A DNA stretch of 64,000 bases from Amphiura filiformis (lineage: Eukaryota > Echinodermata > Ophiuroidea > Amphilepidida > Amphiuridae): positions 42,238,990 to 42,302,989 of the forward strand of contig NC_092637.1 of assembly GCF_039555335.1 (NCBI RefSeq). Reading direction: 5' to 3'. The notes beneath the pieces are model-generated. The model was not told where the DNA came from, did no database searches, and was given only the letters and a program-made list of their open reading frames with translations. This document shows, one piece after another, positions 56,901 through 64,000 of this stretch; the stretch's first letter is position 1, and each line of letters begins with the position of its first letter. The position numbers and the translations under genes were made by a program.

Positions 56901-59900
56901 ATGGCTTTAATGTATTGTTTCATATTTCTGCATTTCAGGCAGCTGTTGATTTCCTAGATGAGCTCAATGTACCGTTCTTCAAAGTTGGGTCTGGTGACAC
57001 TAATAATCTACCATACATTGAGAAGACGGCCAAGAAAGGCAAACCTATGATAGTGTCCTCAGGAATGCAGTCACTAGACACAATGAAAAAGGTAGGGTCA
57101 TGTGACACTAAGATTATACACTACCGGATTCCTATTGCTGCATACCCCAGAGGTGTCCTCTACTTTGTACCAATCCAGTACCAGTGTGTACATGTGAATC
57201 CGATGTGTGTACTCTTCATGTGGGTACTCTAGTACCATTGAAATAGCTGTGCATCTGTTGTACCTCAGGGGAGGCAGCAATTGGAATTTGGTAGTGTAGG
57301 TTACTATACATTGGGAATGGGAAGAATGACAGAAACCAGCGGTTCCGTCCAGTTCTGTCCGGTTGCTATTGTTCTAAACAATGGGAACTGGACGGAACCG
57401 CTGGTCAACCAACGGTCGAGTTTTGATTTCATCCCTAACTACTGATCTATATGAATGCAATATTAAGAATAAAATGCAGTAAAAAAGGCAGGCTGACTTA
57501 CATGGCGCTGACAGACTTCCAAACGATAAGAGGATAGTTGCATAGAAATTTTGATAGTGTTGGTAACTGAAAAAAGGTGCAATGGTTCAAGTGGCACTGT
57601 TATAGTTTGTGTGGCTTATAATTGGCAAAAACCTGTTTTTGTTACTGCGCGCATCAAAAAAGTACCAACTTACGCTCGCATAAATTCACATAAGGGCACA
57701 CCAACTGTGCATTACGCCATTCTATATCAATGTGCAATGTTATTATAAGTCTTTGTTTTTTCGCCAATTATAAGCCGATCAAATCTTAAATCAAGAGAAG
57801 AAATCAGATTCTTCCCAGTATGCAGTGCATGTATATTCAGACCTGCCAACTGTCCAAATTTAAATGGAACAACAGAAAATGATGCAAATTTCACTTTAAA
57901 ATTTTGCTTTAACATTCTCTTTAGTCTATTATGATAAATTTAGACCTGCAAAACCTTCCCTGAATTCTGAAAGTATTGCACACCTCAAGTCTTTGAATTT
58001 GTCGGTACCTGGTTTGTGTACACAAACAAGGTTTTGGCCTCAATGTCCCTCTTTCTGATAGGTAGGTTGGCAGGTCTGTGTATTATGTGTTCAAGAAAGA
58101 AGTGCGATTAGCATAATGAGTGACAATACATTTTTTGTGTGTATCCCATACAGGTGTATAATACAGTGAAGAAATACAATGACAAGTTTTGTTTCCTGCA
58201 ATGTACAAGTGCCTACCCATTGGAACCAGAAGATGTCAACCTCAGGGTCATTCAGGTAAAGATGCATATGCCACCATGGTAAATGGGCTATTCCATTTAA
58301 AATCCACACTACCCCTGCACAGCGTCATCATCCCTATATCTTCGTGTCAAAAATTGCCGTGATAGTACATGGCGATTTTGTTCAAGATAGGCCGAGCGAC
58401 TCAGGCTAAGCATACCATTTACACAATATGACTATCAATCATATGAGATACCACAGAGTTTCTATTCTACACATTATTTAATACGATTTGCGCATGCTCA
58501 GTACTTCATATGATGTTGCTATTACATGTACAAGAAAATTTGACTTGTTGTCAGGTAAAACCCAGGTTTTGTTTCCAATACACTAACTTGAAATGCAATA
58601 CACTAATTAGCGGCGATTTCTGTTTGCTGTGGATATATTTTACTGCATTTTATCCGTAACTATTTTTAAATCGTTCATCAAAATTGTGATATATTTAACT
58701 GTTTGAGAATTACAATTATATAAAGGAACACGTTTAGCCCATTCAGGTAAGATCCAGGTGCTTGTATAGAATATTAAATCACAAGTCTAAACACAATGCA
58801 TATGTAAACTTTCTTTACCTGTGTCAATAATAGAATATTGATTTCAATAGAATTGAATACATTTTGAGTTTGTACTTTACCACTGAGCGATCTAGCGATC
58901 GATTTCTAGCCAATCAGATAGGACTCCTTATACCAATCGCCCGTCGCTCACCAATGCAGTATGGAAAAAATATTTATAATACAAGGTGTTGACACTGTGC
59001 CCTGTGGAAGATTATTAAAATATCCTCCACAGAGGGAGTATGAATTTCAAATGGGATTAACACATCAGCAGCTCCATTTAAAACTCACTCTCCCCATAGA
59101 TTTTATCCCTCAGGGGAAGATTCAGGTTGAATCTTTCACAGAGGGTGTATGAAAGATCGCAATAGTTGGAGAAAGCTTGTAGTCGCCTGCTCCGCAGCCG
59201 ACTGATGATGATGATGATGTATGAAATTCAAATGGAGCTGCCTGATGTGCTCATTCCATTTGAAATTAATACTCCCCATGTGGCAGATATTTCCTAAATC
59301 TTCCACAGGGGTAGTGTGGATTTTAAATGGAATAGCGCAATGTGTTATAGAATATAATAGGGGCGGGTAAAAGTCTTGTTCAGCAAATTTGGTATTGTTT
59401 CTTGATGAGATGTATGTAGCCAATTTAGAACCATACTTCTGTGTTTATGCAAGGTATACAATGCTACCTGGAATAAAAAGTGTTGAAGTTCCCTGATGAT
59501 AGTGTACAGTGACGGCACTACAAGGGGTATTTGCCCTCCCCAATATTTTTCTTGCCCATGAGTCCCCCCACTTTTGAGGCAAAACCAAAAAAATCCACTT
59601 TTATGCGGCAATTTTAAGCAAAATTTTTCTATTTTGCCCCCTGAAATTCACTCTGCCCCCCGCCCCCGAAAAATTTCTGGTGCTGCCACTGATAACGTAA
59701 CCATTGTGTGTTTTTGTGTATGCGCATTTACATGTGGATTTTTATTTTCCCATTTTTTGTTCCTTTTAGACTTACCAAAAACAGTTCCCAGACATTCCAA
59801 TCGGCTACTCAGGCCATGAGTCTGGAGTGACCATCACGCTTGGTGCAATCGCATTAGGGGCCAAAGTGGTGGAGAGACATATAACAATGGACAAGACATG

Positions 59901-62541
59901 GAAAGGGAGTGACCATGAAGCCTCTCTGGGTAAGTGCAGCACACCGACATCGCCTGGCTAATAATTACTTGGTACTGCAGAGATTCTAAAATCAATACCC
60001 GGGAACAATACACGTAAATGTGCTATGCACGATTTGATATTTAGACGAAAATCTTGGGATACCGGGGTAGAAAATGATGAATATCTCCCGGAAATGATTT
60101 CGTCTAAAGAAACCAGATTTGGTTCCTTGCACTTGAATATATATGTTCAACGGATATGATAGTCGTTAGCTAGCGTCTTGAGAAAGAAGCTTGCGTCTTG
60201 AACTCAAAAACTTGACAAAAAAATCTGATTTTATATGTGCCGAACTATAGTGCAGTGTAGGCCAATCGTGGAGGTAGTCTAAAAGCAGATGAACTATGGC
60301 GTATACCATGCTCACTTACACACAGCGAGGTCAGTCACCGGGCTATTGTCAGTAGCCTTAGTCAGATGTCCTTCGGCCCATTATGCGTCACAAAACTATT
60401 AAACAGGTCGGAACAAAATGGCCATGCGTGGCGGTGGATTCAACCTACCATGGTGATTTCTGCCATGAAGATGACACTGTGTGCAGTGGCAACTTGTTCA
60501 CACAAAATCTGTTAGCATGAAATATCTGATAATATGAAGTTTTTTTTCTATGTTATAATGTCACCTGATACCATGAATTCCTGTTAACACAAACTAAATC
60601 GTGAGGACCTGACAAGTTTGTGTTAATGAGTTGCCACTAGTTTTGATTAGTAGTGTCCCTTCACAATGGACTTGCTTTCAAAGAATGCACATCTAGTTTG
60701 ACTCTTGATATTTTTTTTGTAATTTTATAGAACCTGATGAACTGAAAGAATTGGTGAAACAAATCAGAATTCTAGAGAGGTCCATGGGTAATGGGATCAA
60801 GACCATGAGAGATTGTGAAATGTTCACACATAGCAAGGTGAGTAGATCAGGTTTATGTGGGGTGGGGGTGTGGTGTGTGGGGGGTGGTGAATGAGGACAG
60901 ACTGACTTCTAGAGAGGTCCATGGGTAATGGGATCAAGACCATGAGAGATTGTGAAATGTTCACACATAGCAAGGTGAGTAGATCAGGTTTATGTGGGGT
61001 GTGGTGTGTGGGGGGTTGTGAATGAGGACAGACTGACTTCTAGAGAGTTCCATGGGTAATGGGATCAAGACCATGAGAGATTGTGAAATGTTCACACATA
61101 GCAAGGTGAGTAGATCAGGTTTATGTGGGGTGGGGGTGTGGTGTGTGGGGGTTGTGAATGAGGACAGACTGACTTCTAGAGAGGTCCATGGGTAATGGGA
61201 TCAAGACCATGAGAGATTGTGAAAAGTTCACACATAGCATGGTGAGTAGATCAGGTTTATGTGGGGTGGGGGTGTGGGGGGTTGTGAATGAGGACAGACT
61301 GACTTCTAGAGAGGTCCATGGGTAATGGGATCAAGACCATGAGAGATTGTGAAATGTTCACACATAGCAAGGTGAGTAGATCAGGTTTATGTGGGGTGTG
61401 GTGGTGTGGGGGGTTGTGAATGAGGACAGACTGACTTCTAGAGAGGTCCATGGGTAATGGGATCAAGACCATGAGAGATTGTGAAATGTTCACACATAGC
61501 AAGGTGAGTAGATCAGGTTTATGTGGGGTGGGGGTGTGGTGTGTGGGGGTTGTGAATGATGACAGACTGACTTCTAGAGAGGTCCCTGGGTAATGGGATC
61601 AAGACTATGAGAGAGTGTGAAATGTTCTCTGATTGGCAGCCTTATCCCCCCACTTTACCCCATCAAAATGCAGATTTTGATATCAGATGAAAGCTCATAT
61701 TTTTCTCATTAACATATTGAAATTAGGCGTTCGAAATCGGTATATTTCCGAAGAAAACATCAAAAAATGTTGAATTAGTCTTAATTGTGGTATACCACAT
61801 TTGAGACTAATTCAACAATTTTTTGATGATATCTTTGGAAATACACAGATTTAGAACTCCAAATTTCTATATGCTCAGGGTTTGAATTCGGCTGTATCGC
61901 ATAGCAGTTTGCTCCATATTTTGAAGTAACTGCTACCCAATTTTGCATTTGTATAGCACTTTTTATAGTGCTTTAGTATATGGAAGTAGCCTGATTATGA
62001 TGAATTAGCCAAAAACTGCTACACAAAAATTTTAAACGAATTCGAACCTGTATGCTAATGAGAAAAATAGGTTATTTCATTTGATATCAATTTAATACAT
62101 GAATATCATTAATAAAAATAATGTAGGCTATATTATCATGATTATCATGCTGTATAATTGATTATCAGTAATTCCATAAGGAATTTAGTCCCATTTACAA
62201 GAAACATTTACATGTCCTTTTTACATGAATGCTTGAAAGCAACGACATTTTATGTAAATATGTCAATTTTAAAGAATTCCATTTTCCAAATATATCAGGT
62301 CACCTTCCTTTAATTAAAGTTCTTTTTTTGCCTCTCATCCATAATACAGCTTGGTAAGAGTGTTGTCGCAGCTAAGGACATTCCAGCCGGTGCTGAGCTG
62401 ACCAGCGAATTGCTGACCGTCAAGGTAGCTGAACCCAAGGGATACCCACCAGAAAATATCAGCAACTTGATCGGTAAACGGACAACGAGGGCGATTGATT
62501 ATGATGACGCGGTTCGAGAAGAAGATGTCGTAATGCAATAA
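44782..62541 (+). CDS. NANS: Sialic acid synthase (N-acetylneuraminate-9-phosphate synthase), seven exons
   Basis: Seven exons (44782-44913, 52183-52398, 56939-57091, 58154-58255, 59770-59929, 60731-60837, 62350-62541) join in frame to 353 codons plus TAA; the human protein has 359. The enzyme condenses ManNAc-6-phosphate (or ManNAc) with phosphoenolpyruvate in the cytosol to make sialic acid. The NeuB barrel covers residues 1 to about 285: AEIGQNHQGD near the start with Glu24, AKFQK at the start of exon 2, KVGSGDTNNLPY and SSGMQS in exon 3, and metal-site histidines His217 (GYSGHESG) and His250 (GSDHEAS) in exon 5. A SAF (antifreeze-like) domain covers about 291-350 (LGKSVVAAKDIPAGAEL, AEPKGYPPENI). 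All introns have GT-AG borders. All are phase 0 except intron 5, which is phase 1. The gene is complete and shows no lesion. It diverges from the mosaic gene 4.3 kb away. Confidence 0.95.
45536..46416. mobile_element. hAT element, 881 bp, inside the fold-back left arm
   Basis: The ends are CAGTGTCCGATTTAC and, inverted, CAGTGTTCGATTTAC. TTGAACGC flanks both sides exactly (45528-45535 and 46417-46424). Subterminal words such as ACCTGCACTGGTGCATGTA are mirrored. Short minus-strand frames in 45645-45934 are rich in Ser, Thr and Lys, like the N-terminal region of some hAT transposases, but too short to name. Confidence 0.88.
46985..50065 (+). mobile_element. Jockey-superfamily-like LINE, damaged
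   Basis: A non-LTR element lies in the centre of the fold-back element, in the sense direction of NANS. It has an endonuclease region, a reverse transcriptase, a Cys/His-rich C-terminal region (near 49866-49990) and a short 3' end (CAATAAAAAG at 50062-50071). No 5' UTR or ORF1 is seen, so it is 5'-truncated or small. The boundaries are approximate. Confidence 0.7.
47096..49643 (+). pseudogene. Endonuclease/reverse transcriptase of the intronic LINE, several frameshifts
   Basis: Open pieces at 47096-47368, 47374-48024, 48031-48573 and 48602-49576 are parts of one protein. The first two carry the endonuclease (LQETHRG, then FIGDFNSHNTQWGYKE and the YNPDLAIV region). The third carries the pre-RT region (KLQPGKEIGLDNIATEQLKN). 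The fourth carries the RT core: EQVGFRPGKST, FVDLSAAYDTVNHRFLL, GLPQGSVLAPLLLYIYTNGQ, YADDFGISAQ, LRANPSKTQVCAFHLR. Frame changes near 47370, 48010-48080, 48570 and 49340 leave it non-functional. Family named from motifs only. Confidence 0.8.
51495..51945. repeat. Repeat rich in GTCCAAAGTCACCCC
   Basis: The word GTCCAAAGTCACCCC, or its inverse GGGGTGACTTTGGAC with small changes, occurs about six times between CCGTAACATGGGGTGG (51495) and GTGGGGTGACATAAGTACCG (51927). It looks like one mobile repeat with poorly defined ends, inside NANS intron 1. Confidence 0.55.
52183..52398 (+). CDS. NANS: NANS exon 2 (residues 45-116)
   Basis: Acceptor TATACAG, donor GTAAGT. Encodes EAGADCAKFQKSEL, then WGKTYGEHKRFLEFSHEQYR and FTASGMDE. 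Phase 0-0. The 900 bases downstream (52399-53292) are intron with poly-T/A runs and nothing recognised. Confidence 0.95.
53293..54085. mobile_element. MITE family B, copy 4, split by a hAT-type element
   Basis: The left half 53293-53534 matches family B (GGCCCATTCAGTGATTTGC, CATCCGGACGATCG). After the insert the match resumes at 54004 (AATTTTTTGACAAAT, ACCAAATGACAATTTGAGTG) and fades near 54085. Confidence 0.8.
53535..54003. mobile_element. hAT-type element with an exact 8-bp duplication and internal repeats
   Basis: The ends are CCGGGGGGGGGCACTCAAC and, inverted, CCGAGGGGGCACTCATC. GTTTTCTT flanks both sides (53527-53534, 54004-54011). The uninserted word is seen in family B copy 3 (GTTTTCTTAG). 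The interior repeats ACCCAATGACCCCCTTTTTT about seven times. Confidence 0.88.
54361..55000. mobile_element. Long palindromic MITE, TTAA-flanked
   Basis: GGGCTGGGGTATAAACGTTT then ACAGTATTTTTTGTGGGACA at the left are mirrored at the right (TGTCCCACAAAAAATACTGT, ATACCCCAGCCC). TTAA adjoins both ends. One arm of a relative lies at about 32290-32577. Confidence 0.85.
55080..55800. repeat. Repeated intron segment with an insert
   Basis: TGTGCTTTGTAAATAAAGCTTGGCAT occurs at 55145 and again at 55719 with similar flanks (ATAGACCATTCCTGC). The 500 bases between include the inverted words AATGGGTGAGGCGCAGCCGA then ACCCATTATTTG. Confidence 0.55.
55889..56092. mobile_element. hAT-like MITE remnant
   Basis: The left end AGTGGCATAGCCAGGG is weakly mirrored by CTGGCTACCCCAG. 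The interior ACGGCAAAGAGTAA and TTGGCTTTGCCCC match 19371-19524. Confidence 0.55.
56411..56673. mobile_element. hAT-type MITE with an exact 8-bp duplication
   Basis: The ends are CAGGGGTAGCGCTAG and, inverted, CAAGGGTAGCGCTAAG. CCCCGAGG flanks both sides (56403-56410, 56674-56681). The interior GGGACCCC(C/T)GAACTTGCA occurs twice. Confidence 0.9.
56939..57091 (+). CDS. NANS: NANS exon 3 (residues 117-167)
   Basis: Acceptor CATTTCAG, donor GTAGGG. Encodes AAVDFLDELNVPFFKVGSGD, then TNNLPYIEKTAKKGKPMIVS and SGMQSLDTMKK. Phase 0-0. The intron that follows (57092-58153) shows no recognised element. Confidence 0.95.
58154..58255 (+). CDS. NANS: NANS exon 4 (residues 168-201)
   Basis: Acceptor CATACAG, donor GTAAAG. 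Encodes VYNTVKKYNDKFCFLQCTSA then YPLEPEDVNLRVIQ. Phase 0-0. Confidence 0.95.
58285..59337. mobile_element. TIR element of the GGGCTATTCC family, with a nested tail
   Basis: GGGCTATTCCATTTAAAATC then CACACTACCCCTG at the left is mirrored by CAGGGGTAGTGTGGATTTTA then AATGGAATAGCGC at the right. Shorter inverted copies of the family occur inside (near 59000-59110 and 59225-59320). The GTCGCCTGC repeat with a (GAT)n tail (59160-59219) is inserted in the right part. Confidence 0.65.
59770..59929 (+). CDS. NANS: NANS exon 5 (residues 202-254 and the first base of 255)
   Basis: Acceptor TTTTAG, donor GTAAGT. Encodes TYQKQFPDIPIGYSGHESG, KVVERHITMDKTWKGSDHEA and SL. Contains both metal-site histidines. 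Phase 0-1. The 550-bp repeat begins 12 bases after the exon. Confidence 0.95.
59942..60482. repeat. 550-bp dispersed repeat, copy 2
   Basis: Matches 23348-23905 (CACACCGACATCGCCTGGCT to GAAGATGACACTGTG). It occupies most of NANS intron 5, starting just past the splice donor. Confidence 0.75.
60731..60837 (+). CDS. NANS: NANS exon 6 (end of codon 255 to residue 290)
   Basis: Acceptor TTTATAG, donor GTGAGT. Encodes EPDELKELVKQIRILERSMG then NGIKTMRDCEMFTHSK. Phase 1-0. Its last 66 bases and donor are the source of the tandem array in the next intron. Confidence 0.95.
60772..61626. repeat. Tandem array made from the end of exon 6 and its splice donor
   Basis: Units begin TCTAGAGAG at about 60771 (true exon), 60908, 61039, 61175, 61305, 61437 and 61573, with periods of 130-137 bases. 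Each of the first five intronic units holds the last 66 exon bases, the donor word AAGGTGAGT (one reads ATGGTGAGT), then a variable GT/G tract and GAATGAGGACAGACTGACT. The last unit breaks off near 61626. The exon's acceptor side is not repeated. Confidence 0.95.
61735..61865. repeat. Inverted repeat in NANS intron 6
   Basis: TCAAAAAATGTTGAATTAGTC is mirrored by GACTAATTCAACAATTTTTTGA around a centre near 61790. The flanks to about 62090 repeat AATGAGAAAAAT-type words inverted, so a larger decayed MITE is likely. Confidence 0.65.
62350..62541 (+). CDS. NANS: NANS exon 7 (residues 291-353 and stop)
   Basis: Acceptor AATACAG. Encodes the SAF domain (LGKSVVAAKDIPAGAEL, LLTVKVAEPKGYPPENIS, NLIGKRTTRAIDYDD) and ends VVMQ then TAA. 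No AATAAA was found close to the stop. The nearest is near 63127 inside a MITE, so the poly(A) site is unknown. Confidence 0.95.
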   Translation, partial: LGKSVVAAKDIPAGAELTSELLTVKVAEPKGYPPENISNLIGKRTTRAIDYDDAVREEDVVMQ

Positions 62542-62906
62542 TGCTGGTTTTATTGCGACAGCAATGTTGCCTTAATTTAATAGCCATAAGTATAGAGGGA
62601 GTGTGTAGTCTGTTCAATATAAGTTGGAACATGACCTAAAAAGATGCATGTATCTTACATAAATGGTGCAAAGGATGTTGCCAACTTATGATATAACATA
62701 CTTTTGTAGGAGAAGATCATTTAAGAGAAAGATAGAACATGACCTTGGACACGGTGTGTAAGATGCGAAGGTTAATGGATGAGGTCATGTTCAACCTTTT
62801 ATTGCACAGACTATAATTTTATCAGTGTGAGCCCAACAGGTCAGACTGGTGCCATTTTAAAGCACAAAGCATTACCATAGAGGCTAGATTGGGAGAGTGT
62901 CATTAA

Positions 62907-63252
62907 GGGGTACTACACCCCTGTCCAATTTTGTGCCTATTTTTGCATTTTTCTCAAAAATTATAGCACATTGGTGACTAGTAAGGTATGTATATTATAG
63001 GGGCAAGGACTACAACTACTGTACTGAAAATTCAGCAAACTCAAAGCAAGTAGTTATTGATTTATTGATCAAATATTGGTTTTCCCTCATTTTTTACTGT
63101 AACTCCACGACTGTTGTCTGTGCTGAAATAAAATTTCCAGTGCAGTAGTTGTAGTCCTTGCCCCTATAATATACATACCTTACTTGTCCCCAATGCGCTA
63201 TAATTTTGAGAAAATGCAAAATGGGCACAAATTGGGCAAGGTGTAGTACCCC
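62907..63252. mobile_element. Palindromic MITE, TAA-flanked
   Basis: GGGGTACTACACCCCTGTCC at the left is mirrored by GTGTAGTACCCC at the right. Further in, TATTATAGGGGCAAGGACTA is mirrored by TAGTCCTTGCCCCTATAATA. TAA flanks both ends. Confidence 0.85.
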
Positions 63253-63373
63253 TAAGCTTTTGTTTTAAGTATACAGATACTTTTTGTGCGCAGTTTATAA
63301 AAAGCGACATGTCAAAAACAACATGGCGGAGTTGGCACTCTTCTTGTCTAACCTCTATGGCATCACTCATATT

Positions 63374-63546
63374 GGGCTATTCCAGTTGAAATCCATACAC
63401 CCCCTGTGGAAGATATGACACAGGGGGTGTAGATTTCAAATGGAGTTGCCCATTCAGGTACCTTCATTTGAAATTCACACTCCCTGTGTAGAAAATTAAG
63501 GTCATGTCTTCCATAGGGGGTGTATGGATTTCAACTGGAATAGCCC
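63374..63546. mobile_element. MITE of the GGGCTATTCC family, compact copy
   Basis: 173 bp. GGGCTATTCCAGTTGAAATC then CATACACCCCCTGTGGAAGA is mirrored almost perfectly at the right, with a second internal pair (GGGGGTGTAGATTTCAAATG and CATTTGAAATTCACACTCCC). From 63547 to the end of the window nothing is recognised. Confidence 0.85.
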
Positions 63547-64000
63547 ATTTATAGTGCATCTCAAGTTGATCGTAAAGCCATGTGCAGTTTCAAATCATGC
63601 TCGCTAATCTAATCCCGCCGGTGACTACACATACTGCATGCTGATGATATAAAATGCACCGATGGCATTCTCAACTTGAGACGAGACACAGTAGTTAAAG
63701 GGGTTATATGGATGTGTGTTTGTGTGCTATCGTAGATATCTTTATTTCATTACTTCAATATTTGCCACATGTGAAAAGATGTTTTTCATTTTGCTGATAT
63801 TTCTTAGTTTGTTTTCTATTATAAAAATGTGTATACAAAGTGGCGTAACCACACGCCCAATTGAATTAGCTAATTTTGGCTGCGGAGACTTGGCAAAATG
63901 AAAGAGAACATCATTGAAAACATATGTGCCAATTTTTGAAGAAAAAAATAGCAAAAACAACTTACGCCATGATAAAATGAAGCCAACAAATTGTTAATAT

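Noticed and set aside
61257..61502. Minus-strand frame of 81 codons with repeated peptide
   Set aside because: It is the antisense of the exon 6-derived tandem array.
60772..61626. Repeat array resembling a CRISPR layout
   Set aside because: The whole unit is repeated, including the so-called spacer. The source is a coding exon plus donor, and the DNA is from an animal gene.

Overview
The window is animal nuclear DNA: AT-rich, with intron-rich genes whose exons have GT-AG borders and a very high load of mobile DNA. The gene content (sialic acid synthase, cbEGF, SRCR and F5/8C modules) and the abundance of the word TAGGCCTA point to an invertebrate deuterostome, most likely an echinoderm or a hemichordate. 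That placement is inference. No bacterial-type operon, rRNA gene or CRISPR array is present.

Two genes diverge from a transposon-filled spacer at about 40.5-44.8 kb. On the minus strand a large mosaic gene for a secreted or cell-surface protein begins with a signal-peptide exon (40448-40526) and runs off the left edge. It reads signal peptide, F5/8C domain (two exons), EGF, second F5/8C domain (two exons), a long row of calcium-binding EGF exons, one SRCR exon at 6.9-7.2 kb, and more EGF exons down to 0.9 kb. Every exon border between modules is phase 1, so modules can be added or lost without breaking the frame. Two segmental duplications made part of this layout: a 1.7 kb unit with two EGF exons (0.88-4.26 kb) and a unit with one F5/8C domain (22.4-25 kb against 26.4-31.4 kb). 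Several exons are decaying: one has lost its AG acceptor, one has a transposon at its acceptor, one is a 21-base relic, and one has lost its calcium ligands.

On the plus strand, NANS (N-acetylneuraminate-9-phosphate synthase) is complete in seven exons from 44782 to 62541 and encodes 353 residues. Intron 1 holds a TTAA-flanked MITE split by a fold-back element with TTA duplications, which itself carries a hAT element and a Jockey-like LINE. Intron 6 holds six tandem copies of the end of exon 6, each with its own splice donor.

The rest is mobile DNA: a nearly intact CR1-like LINE (about 7.77-13.26 kb, minus) inside an older palindromic MITE, a dead Tc1 transposase, hAT elements with exact 8-bp duplications, many palindromic MITEs, tRNA-derived SINEs, a Penelope-like repeat with a hammerhead-like fold, and a 120-bp satellite whose every unit carries three nuclear-receptor half-sites.

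Exon borders were read by eye from splice signals, phase and domain alignment. Transposon families were named from terminal repeats, target duplications and protein motifs, without a database.
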